The notes under the pieces: generated by a model
Seen by the model: only the letters and a program-made list of their open reading frames with translations
Databases searched by the model: none
What the model was told of the DNA's origin: nothing
In this document: positions 6,742 through 13,744 of the stretch, in pieces
Layout of the letters: the number at the start of each line of letters is the position of its first letter
How positions within the stretch are numbered: the first letter of the stretch is position 1
Position numbers and translations under genes: made by a program
DNA from: Bacillota bacterium
Lineage (GTDB): Bacteria; Bacillota; Dethiobacteria; DTU022
Direction: 5' to 3'
Assembly: GCA_012797095.1 (NCBI GenBank)
Contig: JAAZPS010000298.1
Coordinates: forward strand, 1-13,744
Length of the DNA: 13,744 nucleotides

Positions 6742-9700
6742 TTAGACCACTTCCCGGCGACTGCGGTAAAGAAGGGCCCCCAGGGAAAGCAGCATCAGAG
6801 CAGCCAGCAGCTGCATCACTGTATGCAATCCGCCCCAGGCTCCCGGCAGATCCGGTTTCTGGGGTTTTGCATCTTCTCCAGGCTCCTCAGACACCGCATA
6901 GGTGACGAATTCGGTAAGGTGCTTGGTCCAGATCACCAGGTCGCTGCCTATCTCGATCTTTCCTTCGCCGCCCGGCGGCAGCAGATCATTGGCATAATCC
7001 TGGTTATCCGTCCCCAGAACACGGGTAATCTCAGCAAAACGGCCATCCCTGACAAAGCCCACGACTTTTCCAGCCTGGCCTGGAATAAATATCCGCACAG
7101 CCTGGTCAAAAAGTAGCTCTCCATCGGGAAAACCGATTTCAACAACAGCGCTCACATCACCGTCGATGATGACGGAGGGGCTTTCCTTGATCTCGGGAAA
7201 ATGAAGCACGCCGTCCCAATCTGCAGGTCCAGTCACTGTAGTGCCGGCGGGTATGACGACCTGCACCAGTTGCCACGCATCCTCAACCAGCAGCTCACAT
7301 TCCAGGGTCAAAGCAGGCAAGACAGCCTGTTGTCCTCCCCCTGCCTCAACGGTATTGAACTTGAGCGTCGGTGTTGCCACCCCTGCGGGAACGATCATCT
7401 TGATGCTATATTTGTCGGAGTCAATGGCGAGCAGATCAAGATAGAAGTCGGTGACATCCCCTGCTTCTACCTCCACCTGCGCCGGTTCATCGGCCGTGCC
7501 CGGAGGGGGTAATAATATCTCCTGTACGTATTTATGGATGCTCACCCCTTTGACCAAGGTAAGACGATTGCGCCAGTTGCTACCATCGTTAAAGTTACGA
7601 TAAATACGAATGTTCGAGGAGTCATAGCCTGCTTTTGTATCCTCGAATGGCTCCCCGTTTACTGCATAGGTCACCAGGTAATCCTGATCAATGACTTCCT
7701 GCAGCGTAACTGTATCTCCATCATATCCGCCGTCAGTCGCTTTTATAATGAGCTCCCAGGTCGGATTGGTCACCCCCAGAGCTGCCAGGATATCTTTAAG
7801 CAACACGCCGGTAGCCTGATGCGTAACCGATTGACCGCCGGAAGAATAGTTGTATGAAGATGTAGTCTTATCAAACGCTTTCAGCTGATCCAGGGTGTAG
7901 TCCTTGGCACCGCCAGGCACTCCATCACCGCTGACGGTTAGAACAGCCGGCCCGGTGGGAACATCTCCCTCCAGGGGCGCCTCATATCCGCCGGTGCCCA
8001 CAACGATGCAGTCCACATTCTTCGTCCATCTGGAGTTGTTCTCTTCCACGATGAGGCGCAGCGGGCCGTACTGGTTCGTCCCCACATAGCCGGGGCTGGA
8101 GGCATCTGGCACAAGGGGGAAACCCTTGATGGCATAGCCCAAAATGATCTCCTTGGTCAGTCCCAGGCTGTTGACCACACCGTTGATGATCTCGCCTGTC
8201 TCCTGGATCTGATTGTAGCTCGGGCCGCTGTAGACCCTGATTCCGGAGGGGGTGGTCACACCGTCGGCCAGCCCGACCACATCCCGGATCAGGTTCCAAA
8301 CGATGATCCCTTCAACCTCGGTGTCGCCCATATAGACGCTGCGCAGAATATGTTCATCCAGCGCCTGAAGCTGGCGCAGGGTGAAGGTGCGCGGCTCCGC
8401 CACCTGTGAACCGGTCACCCTGAGCACGGGCAGATCGAGGTACTGGGTGTAGAGGCCATGATCGTGCTTCCAGCTGTCTCCGGCCACGGCGCCCACAACG
8501 ATCTCCACCACGCTGCCCACGGATTTGCCCTTGTTGGAATCGCCCGGTTCGATCTGGCCGATAACCAGGCGCAGGGGGCCGCCGTCGTTGCCGGCCGCCG
8601 CTTCGTACCCTTCCGATTCCTTAGCAGGTACCAGCGGCGTTTCATGCTTGCCGAAAGCGAGCATCACTTTCAGGTTAGCAGCGCCGGTAATTTCGTTGAC
8701 ATAGTCTCCCTTGGCGATCTCCTCGAGGTCAAAGGTCTTTTCAAAGCCATCTTCGGAGATAAAGGTGATCTTGTCAGCTCCGGCGCTGAAGCCCACCTCA
8801 CGCTGCAGGAAATCGTAGATATCGATACCCCGGTACAGATCCGACTCTTTCGTCTCGCCCTTGGCCAGGCAGTATTCGCCGGAGATGACGTAATTCTGCA
8901 TGAATTCCAGCTCGCCCACGGTGACAGCGTGATCTTTTCTGACACCATCGCCGCTGATGTTCAGAACAAGATCGGCATATTGATCGTACGGGGGCTGCAG
9001 GTGCGCGTAGGGATCGGCCACCATTTTCACGGAGATGGCGTTGACCGTTTTCAGCCATTGGCCCGGGCTTCCTTCCTGGGTCTGGCCAAAAAGGGCCATT
9101 AGAGGGCCGTAACGGTTGACTACACCTGTATCAGAGCCTTTGTAACCGGGATCATTTTTATCCCTCACCAGGGGATAGCCGTTCTTGGCAAAGGCGAGTA
9201 CCGGCTTGAGACCGCTCACCCCGGTGAGCTCGTTGAAGTAATCCGGGCTGGTAATATCCGCCAGGCTTACTACCAGTTCCTGGCCGCCGTTGCCCGTAAA
9301 GGTAACCGTGCCCATGGTTCCGGGAAGGCCGATCTTTTCAAAGAGAAGATAATTCAGATCGACGCCCTCGTACAGGTCGGCAAAACCCCCTATATTGTAG
9401 CGGGCCTTGGCCCGGGCCTTTTCGGCAGCGACAACGGAGACGCTCTCGCCATAGATTAGATCCTCGAGCTCACCCACTGTGAAGGACTCGTTCTTGATGG
9501 TGATGCCCTTTTCATCCACCACGGTGATACCCAGGGTTTCATCAGCCAGAGCATTATAGGGGTCATAAGTATGGGTGGTAAAAGGAACATCCTCTCCCAC
9601 CACCACGCGCAGGGCGTACTTGACCTGGTGGGAGCCGTTGGTGTGGTCGTAATCCTTCTTCCCGAAGATGATCCGCAGCGGCCCTCCCCGGTTGCCCAGG

Positions 9701-11364
9701 CCCGAATTGAAGCCTGCGTCGGTGGATTCCTTCACATAGGGGTAGCCGTTGACGCCATAGGCCACCAGCACGGGGTAGCCTGTTTTGATAGGCTCGACAG
9801 TGCTGCCGTCGAAGGTGCCGTCGCCCAGATCCTCGGCACTCTTTTCATAGTAGCCCCAGCACTCGGGATGCTTGAGATCGCCCACCGTCATGGGCGGAAT
9901 ATTGTAGTGATCGCCAGTGATGAAATTCACCGGTGTCTCCTCGTCAATATTCTCATCCATCCCCGCCTTAAGCAGTAGATCCCACAGGGGGACCCCCTTG
10001 TAGGTGTTGTAGTACCAGTAGTACGCGCTGTTGGAGGAACTGTACTCCTTCTCCAGGTGCAGATCGGTCATCGCTTCCAGGTCGGTCGTGGTATAGTTGG
10101 TCTCCTTGCCCAGACCGCTGCCGCTCAAGGTGAAGATATATTGCGTCAGGGCAGGATCGTCATAGGGCGCCTTGTTATGTTCAAAACCAGGTGTCTCCAT
10201 CTCTTCCACGTAGATATAACCCAGGCTGTCGAAGGCAGGAGAGGCCCCGCCCCCGGACGGGTGAGAAACCAGTTTCAAGCAGCCGCCGTCGTTCCCTTTT
10301 TCCTCAACGTATCCGGCATCAGTCTTTTTGTAGACCAGCGGCACCTCTTCGACGCCGTAGGCCGCCACGAACGCCCGCGACCCGTCCCGGATCTCTTCCA
10401 GGGTATACTCGGCAATGACCTGACGCTGATAGTTTTTGAAGACAACATTGCCGGCAGTGGGCTTCAAGGTAATAAAATTGTCCAGGATATAGGAGATCTT
10501 GACGCCTTCATAGCTTCTTTCAAGATCTGCGCCATCAATATTTTCCAGGTAATCGCCGCGGTAAAGCCCCGCTGCGGGAACCTCCTCGAGCTGGCGCATG
10601 GAGAGAGCATTGTAGTTATGGACACCCGGCCCTTCCACGGTCATGGTGGCGCCGGTATAGGTGTCCACTTTGTAGGGGGCACCCTCGTAGGTGATATGCT
10701 TGTACGGGCTGTTGTCGAAGTCAACCCCGCTGGGACGCTCTTCACCCACCACGATGCGGGATAGGTTTTTTAGATAATCTGTCTGAGTTTGTTCACTGAC
10801 ATCACCCTGTGCCTGCCCCAGGATCAGCCTGGGAACGTCTACATCTTCCGTGAGCGCCTTGTCTTCCCAAAACACATCTGCCGGATCCGGCAGATGCAGA
10901 TGCTCGTAAAGATCGGTCCGGTAGAAACCGATCATTGGCGCAACAGGCACTCCATCAGCTACATCAAATCGGGGATAATAGTATTGTGACTGCAGCTGGC
11001 TGATTGTTCTAGTTGTGTCTACGCCGTCAGTTGCCAAAAAGGTAACCACATAATCCTGATCGGTCTTGATATTATCCAACCCACCCATGACCTCAAAAAG
11101 GTCATAGCCACCGATCTTCCAGATATGGTGGAAATCCTTAGTGTTGTTGGAAGAATAGAGGCGCACTTCCTCTTCATAGTTGCTCCAGTCCTCCTCGTAA
11201 ATCAGGACATCGTTCTCCAGCCCTGTCCCGGTAATGATCAAGGCCGGTTGGGCCGCCTGGGCCGTCGGCAGGGGCAACACGGGCAGGAGCTGACCCAGGG
11301 TCAACAAGAGGGCCAGAGTCAGGGCTACCAGATTCTTTAATAGCTTTTTCACGCGTCTTTTCAC
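6742..11364 (-). CDS. Giant surface protein with about seven tandem sulfite-oxidase-fold-like domains and a C-terminal TM anchor
   Basis: I place the start at GTG 11364, 11 nt after GGAGG; a longer frame from TTG 11424 lacks a ribosome site and would delay the signal peptide. The product is 1540 aa. A signal peptide (KRRVKKLLKNLVAL, hydrophobic, then TAQA-AQP) is followed by repeated modules. Each opens with a strand like LTVSGDGV, has a central E/F-YxGV-L--L segment, and most close with G-PLRLV-G. Module closing motifs fall near residues 178, 361, 561, 753, 929, 1100 and 1253. The modules resemble the oxidoreductase molybdopterin-binding fold; cysteines are few and not at a common place, so cofactor catalysis is unlikely. 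The first module is of the type found in the 341-aa protein. Residues ~1270-1500 form a different beta-rich region (VRIFIPGQAGKVVG, DLVIWTKHLTEFVTY), possibly ZU5-like. The end is LPGAW, a hydrophobic helix (~1516-1533), then RSRREVV: membrane-anchored, or a degenerate sortase signal. It lies downstream of EcfT; a role as extracellular ligand-capture or adhesion scaffold is inferred. Confidence 0.82.
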   Translation of the reverse strand: MKRRVKKLLKNLVALTLALLLTLGQLLPVLPLPTAQAAQPALIITGTGLENDVLIYEEDWSNYEEEVRLYSSNNTKDFHHIWKIGGYDLFEVMGGLDNIKTDQDYVVTFLATDGVDTTRTISQLQSQYYYPRFDVADGVPVAPMIGFYRTDLYEHLHLPDPADVFWEDKALTEDVDVPRLILGQAQGDVSEQTQTDYLKNLSRIVVGEERPSGVDFDNSPYKHITYEGAPYKVDTYTGATMTVEGPGVHNYNALSMRQLEEVPAAGLYRGDYLENIDGADLERSYEGVKISYILDNFITLKPTAGNVVFKNYQRQVIAEYTLEEIRDGSRAFVAAYGVEEVPLVYKKTDAGYVEEKGNDGGCLKLVSHPSGGGASPAFDSLGYIYVEEMETPGFEHNKAPYDDPALTQYIFTLSGSGLGKETNYTTTDLEAMTDLHLEKEYSSSNSAYYWYYNTYKGVPLWDLLLKAGMDENIDEETPVNFITGDHYNIPPMTVGDLKHPECWGYYEKSAEDLGDGTFDGSTVEPIKTGYPVLVAYGVNGYPYVKESTDAGFNSGLGNRGGPLRIIFGKKDYDHTNGSHQVKYALRVVVGEDVPFTTHTYDPYNALADETLGITVVDEKGITIKNESFTVGELEDLIYGESVSVVAAEKARAKARYNIGGFADLYEGVDLNYLLFEKIGLPGTMGTVTFTGNGGQELVVSLADITSPDYFNELTGVSGLKPVLAFAKNGYPLVRDKNDPGYKGSDTGVVNRYGPLMALFGQTQEGSPGQWLKTVNAISVKMVADPYAHLQPPYDQYADLVLNISGDGVRKDHAVTVGELEFMQNYVISGEYCLAKGETKESDLYRGIDIYDFLQREVGFSAGADKITFISEDGFEKTFDLEEIAKGDYVNEITGAANLKVMLAFGKHETPLVPAKESEGYEAAAGNDGGPLRLVIGQIEPGDSNKGKSVGSVVEIVVGAVAGDSWKHDHGLYTQYLDLPVLRVTGSQVAEPRTFTLRQLQALDEHILRSVYMGDTEVEGIIVWNLIRDVVGLADGVTTPSGIRVYSGPSYNQIQETGEIINGVVNSLGLTKEIILGYAIKGFPLVPDASSPGYVGTNQYGPLRLIVEENNSRWTKNVDCIVVGTGGYEAPLEGDVPTGPAVLTVSGDGVPGGAKDYTLDQLKAFDKTTSSYNYSSGGQSVTHQATGVLLKDILAALGVTNPTWELIIKATDGGYDGDTVTLQEVIDQDYLVTYAVNGEPFEDTKAGYDSSNIRIYRNFNDGSNWRNRLTLVKGVSIHKYVQEILLPPPGTADEPAQVEVEAGDVTDFYLDLLAIDSDKYSIKMIVPAGVATPTLKFNTVEAGGGQQAVLPALTLECELLVEDAWQLVQVVIPAGTTVTGPADWDGVLHFPEIKESPSVIIDGDVSAVVEIGFPDGELLFDQAVRIFIPGQAGKVVGFVRDGRFAEITRVLGTDNQDYANDLLPPGGEGKIEIGSDLVIWTKHLTEFVTYAVSEEPGEDAKPQKPDLPGAWGGLHTVMQLLAALMLLSLGALLYRSRREVV

Positions 11365-11370
11365 TAAAAC

Positions 11371-11380
11371 TGTAACCTCC
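11371..11380 (-). promoter_or_regulatory. Ribosome site deciding the GTG start of the 1540-aa gene
   Basis: AAGAAGGAGG (GGAGG at 11376-11380) is the only strong Shine-Dalgarno match near the signal-peptide coding start. It points to GTG 11364 rather than TTG 11424. Confidence 0.75.
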
Positions 11381-11389
11381 TTCTTAGTC

Positions 11390-11423
11390 AAGCGTCTGCA
11401 GATTCTCCGGGAAAGCGTCTGCA
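11390..11423. repeat. Direct repeat of an 11-mer in the leader of the 1540-aa gene
   Basis: AAGCGTCTGCA occurs at 11390-11400 and again at 11413-11423 (+ strand reading), a 23-bp period. The core reappears inverted as AGACGCTT at 11534-11541, beside the -10 box. Repetition around a promoter suggests an operator for an unidentified regulator. Confidence 0.6.
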
Positions 11424-11522
11424 AATATGGGTTTCTTGACAGAACGCCGCCGGATTTCCCGTTGTGCTGCCGATGCTTCTGCCAAAACCCGGTTTGTAAG
11501 ATCGATGTCTGGATGAGCCAAG

Positions 11523-11551
11523 ATTATAGCCTTAGACGCTTTACATTATTG
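11523..11551 (-). promoter_or_regulatory. Candidate promoter for the 1540-aa surface gene
   Basis: A perfect TATAAT (-10) lies at 11523-11528 on the minus strand. At 17-bp spacing the -35 is only CAATAA (11546-11551), so activator help is plausible. The AAGCGTCT element lies inside the -35/-10 spacer. Transcription would start near 11516 and give a leader of about 150 nt. In that leader I see an AAACC-G-GGTTT palindrome (11485-11495) and two AGACGCTT copies, but no riboswitch class I recognise. Confidence 0.55.
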
Positions 11552-11657
11552 CTTATAGATTCAACAAAGTAGCTCTTTTCCCTTTTTATCCCGCACCACC
11601 TTCAGCCTATTGGGAATAGTCTTTCGATTTTCCCCTGAAACGCCCTGAAAGACCCAG

Positions 11658-12419
11658 CTAGTAGAGAACATCAAGGCTGTATCGCCGCAGCAGAAAATAT
11701 AGCGCTACCGATACGGCCAGAACCGCCGCAGCCGCAAGACGGTGCTTTACGGTGAAAGGCTGTTTCTCCAGATAGCTCCGGCGGGGAAAAAGTCCGAAAG
11801 CCCGGCTCTCCATGGAGATGGTCAGGGTATCGACCTTGCTCAGCGCTGAAAGAACCAGCGGCACAAAAAGATAGCGGATCACCAGGGAAAAATTTTTCAA
11901 CGAGGGCTTGTCAATATCGATCCCCTTGGCCATCTGGGCATTGCGGACCTGCGCCAGTTCGAGGAAAAAAAGCGGAATAAAGCGCAGTGCCGTGATCAGC
12001 ATAAAACCGTAGCGGTAGGGCAGCCCGGCCTGCATGAGAGCGTATCCCAGCCGGTTGGGATCTGTGGTGGCCACAAACAGATAACTGGAACCGATAATGT
12101 TGAGAAAGCGAAAGACCAGAAGGAGTCCGTGATTCAACCCCAGAGACCAGATCTCCAGGGGTAACCCCAGAATGTTCTTCCGCCAGAGCAAGGCCCCTTC
12201 ATGGACAAAGAGCAGATGCACCAGAAGGATCAAGGCACTGAAGGTGAAGATAAACCTGAGCTTGCTCCAGTAAAATTTTGGCCCCATCCCGGCAGCACGG
12301 TACCCCAGTAGCAAAAGAATGAAGAGAAAAAAAGAGCAAAGGTAATGCGGAAGGGTAAATACCAGCAGGCTGAAGCAGAGGAGCAGCTCCAGTTTAAGCA
12401 GCGGATGCAACCGGTGCAT
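11658..12419 (-). CDS. ecfT: ECF transporter transmembrane subunit EcfT
   Basis: Integral membrane scaffold of an energy-coupling-factor importer; it couples the ATPases to a substrate-binding S component. From ATG 12419 the product is 253 aa with several hydrophobic helices. The two cytoplasmic coupling motifs are present: AKG at 164-166 (canonical ARG) and ESRAFG with S205-R206-A207. HRLHPLLKL at the start matches the HRLDPRxKL signature near the N terminus of EcfT. The start is doubtful: conserved-looking SYRPADTF lies just upstream of the first ATG in the same open frame, which runs back to a TAA at 12594-12596 with no ATG, GTG or TTG. The true protein is therefore probably 10-50 residues longer from an unusual start, or a frameshift lies upstream. 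A GAGGAGG site near 12557-12563 could serve such a start. It follows the ATPase gene on the same strand; no S-component gene is in the window, so the vitamin or metal substrate is unknown. Confidence 0.85.
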   Translation of the reverse strand: MHRLHPLLKLELLLCFSLLVFTLPHYLCSFFLFILLLLGYRAAGMGPKFYWSKLRFIFTFSALILLVHLLFVHEGALLWRKNILGLPLEIWSLGLNHGLLLVFRFLNIIGSSYLFVATTDPNRLGYALMQAGLPYRYGFMLITALRFIPLFFLELAQVRNAQMAKGIDIDKPSLKNFSLVIRYLFVPLVLSALSKVDTLTISMESRAFGLFPRRSYLEKQPFTVKHRLAAAAVLAVSVALYFLLRRYSLDVLY

Positions 12420-12628
12420 AAACGTATCCGCCGGCCGGTAGCTGAGGCCGGGCAGAAACGATCGGAAACTGGCGTAAGTAAGCCCAGCGGCACCTTTTCT
12501 TTTACGGAGCGGCCGCTCCCGGTCTGGATGCTTACCGCAATTGGCGATCTTTCTGGCCTCCTCACTGCGTACTTTTATTCCGGCTGGACCGGTTTAAATG
12601 AGCGTTCCCCGTTCGGCGGCCTGCATTA

Positions 12629-13744
12629 TCATACATCTGATCCCGTTCGGAAAGGATGATCCGCCGGCAGATAGTGATCCTTGCCCTGCCGGGCCAGCTC
12701 GGCAAAAGCCCCGGCGGTGGGGGCGTCGATCAGGAGCTTGCCCTTCTCCAGAAAGAGCACCCGTGTGCAGCAAGAAGCGACCACGGCCGGCTCGTGGATA
12801 GCCATGAGCGTGATCCCGCCCCCGAGGCTATGCTCGCGGAGAGCCTCCATGAGCAGATCGAGCCGGTCCTGATCCTGTCCCACCAGGGGCTCGTCCAGAA
12901 GCAGGATCGAAGGCCGGTAGGCCAGCACCGAAACCAGGGTGAGCCGTTTCTTTTCACCCTGACTGAGGGCAAAGGGCAGCTTTTCCCGGTAGCACTCCAG
13001 ATCGAAGTGAACAAGAAGCTGCTCCAGATGCGTCCGATCCTTTACCCGATCACCGCCCAGAAACTGTGATGGCAGCCCAGCTTCCTTGAATACGGTTTTC
13101 TCAAAAAGCTGATGGTTGGCATTCTGAAAGGTCAAGCCCATCTCCCGGGCCCGCCGGGTTACCCTGCATCCGGCCAGATCGTTCCCGGCAAAGCAGATCC
13201 GGCCCTGCTCCGGTTTTAAAATACCTAGCAGCGCCAGCAGCAGGGTGCTTTTGCCACAGCCGTTGTCACCCATCAAAGCGGCTGTCTCCCCGGGCTGGAG
13301 GGAAAAGGTGATCTCCTCCAGTACCGCTTGCTGCTCGTAGCCCACCGTAAGTCTTTCCACCGAGAGCAGCGGCGCGGCCCTGTCCTGTCCCCCCGGCGTC
13401 TTCGGTACCCGCGGGGCACTTTCTGCGCCCTGCGCAGACTTCACCGGGAGAGCCTTTCTCCCCACCAGCTTCAGGACCGGATCACTCCGGTGGCAGCAGC
13501 TGTCGGACAGACGACCGGACCGGACCAACTGTTCCGGCAGCCCGGCAGCGGTAAAACGGCCGCGCTCCATCATGATCAACCGATCGGCAAAGGGAAGCAG
13601 ATACTGCAGGCGGTGTTCAAAGATGATGATCGCGGTGTTCTCTTCACGGCGCAGTTTCTCCACCACGGCCAGCACTTCACGGCAGCCGCGGGGATCAAGG
13701 TTGGCTGTCGGTTCATCGAGGATAAAAAGCTGCGGCCGCATCGC
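12629..13744 (-). CDS. ECF transporter fused double ATPase (EcfA-type), 5' part missing
   Basis: The frame is open to the right edge; the apparent first residues (AMRPQLFILDEPTANLDP) are the Walker B and D-loop of a first ABC domain, so the true start lies beyond the window. After an H-loop (IIIFEHR) and an ~70-residue linker comes a complete second ABC domain. Numbered from that internal Met, it has Walker A GDNGCGKST at 158-166, Q-loop TFQNANHQLF, signature LSQGEKKR at 259-266, Walker B with D283-E284, and H-loop H316. FQN..HQLF is typical of EcfA subunits of ECF importers. One chain with two nucleotide-binding domains replaces the usual EcfA1/EcfA2 pair. It energises import through EcfT, the next gene 209 bp downstream. 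Both Walker B Glu residues and both switch His residues are kept, so both halves look catalytically competent. Confidence 0.88.
   Translation of the reverse strand, partial: AMRPQLFILDEPTANLDPRGCREVLAVVEKLRREENTAIIIFEHRLQYLLPFADRLIMMERGRFTAAGLPEQLVRSGRLSDSCCHRSDPVLKLVGRKALPVKSAQGAESAPRVPKTPGGQDRAAPLLSVERLTVGYEQQAVLEEITFSLQPGETAALMGDNGCGKSTLLLALLGILKPEQGRICFAGNDLAGCRVTRRAREMGLTFQNANHQLFEKTVFKEAGLPSQFLGGDRVKDRTHLEQLLVHFDLECYREKLPFALSQGEKKRLTLVSVLAYRPSILLLDEPLVGQDQDRLDLLMEALREHSLGGGITLMAIHEPAVVASCCTRVLFLEKGKLLIDAPTAGAFAELARQGKDHYLPADHPFRTGSDV

Noticed and set aside
8458..10764. Plus-strand open frames of 135-235 codons opposite the giant surface gene
   Set aside because: They mirror the repeated codon pattern of the minus-strand gene, have no ribosome sites, and their products have no domain logic.
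4917..11364. Functional molybdenum oxidoreductases
   Set aside because: The fold resembles that family, but the Mo-ligating cysteine is absent from the lipoprotein and not conserved between modules, and no partner enzyme or cofactor genes are nearby.
11365..11520. Riboswitch (cobalamin, molybdenum cofactor or other) in the leader of the surface gene
   Set aside because: The leader is long enough, but I could not find the conserved core of any class I know; a covariance-model scan would be decisive.

Overview
The window looks like a low-to-mid GC Firmicute (Clostridia-type) chromosome segment. The evidence is Gram-positive-style lipoprotein and membrane-anchored surface proteins, strong AGGAGG-type ribosome sites, an ECF (energy-coupling factor) importer and a bacterial rhamnulokinase. 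No species can be named from the sequence. Base composition changes visibly: about 1-2000 is AT-rich, and everything to the right is richer in GC.

Left block (3-1778, + strand) is a defence-type accessory segment. It holds the 3' end of a type III restriction/helicase R subunit with its PD-ExK nuclease end. Next comes an abortive-infection-like gene (AbiJ-type N-terminal domain plus HEPN-like RNFFHP motif) interrupted by a single in-frame TGA. A gene-poor 347-bp stretch (1779-2125) follows, with a three-copy 11-bp repeat and a short hydrophobic reading frame that may be the tail of a destroyed gene.

Middle block (2126-4808, + strand) is an L-rhamnose-type catabolic pair: rhamnulokinase (rhaB) and a 405-aa class II aldolase. 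The aldolase is an internal duplication: the C-terminal half keeps the Glu/His/His/His active-site set, and the N-terminal half has lost it. No isomerase (rhaA) is in the window. A large GC-rich hairpin separates this block from the convergent genes to its right.

Right block (4917-13744, - strand, transcribed right to left) starts with an ECF importer: a fused double-ATPase EcfA (cut by the right edge) and an EcfT membrane subunit. After about 290 bp containing a perfect TATAAT box and repeated AGACGCTT elements come three exported proteins. These are a 1540-aa membrane-anchored protein with about seven tandem domains, a 341-aa membrane-anchored protein with one such domain and an acidic stalk, and a 182-aa lipoprotein consisting of one such domain. 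The domains look like degenerate oxidoreductase molybdopterin-binding (sulfite-oxidase-fold) modules without a conserved cofactor-ligating cysteine. I infer a cell-surface capture or adhesion system, possibly feeding an ECF importer whose substrate-specific S component is not in this window. This is the most interesting part of the window; its ligand is unknown.
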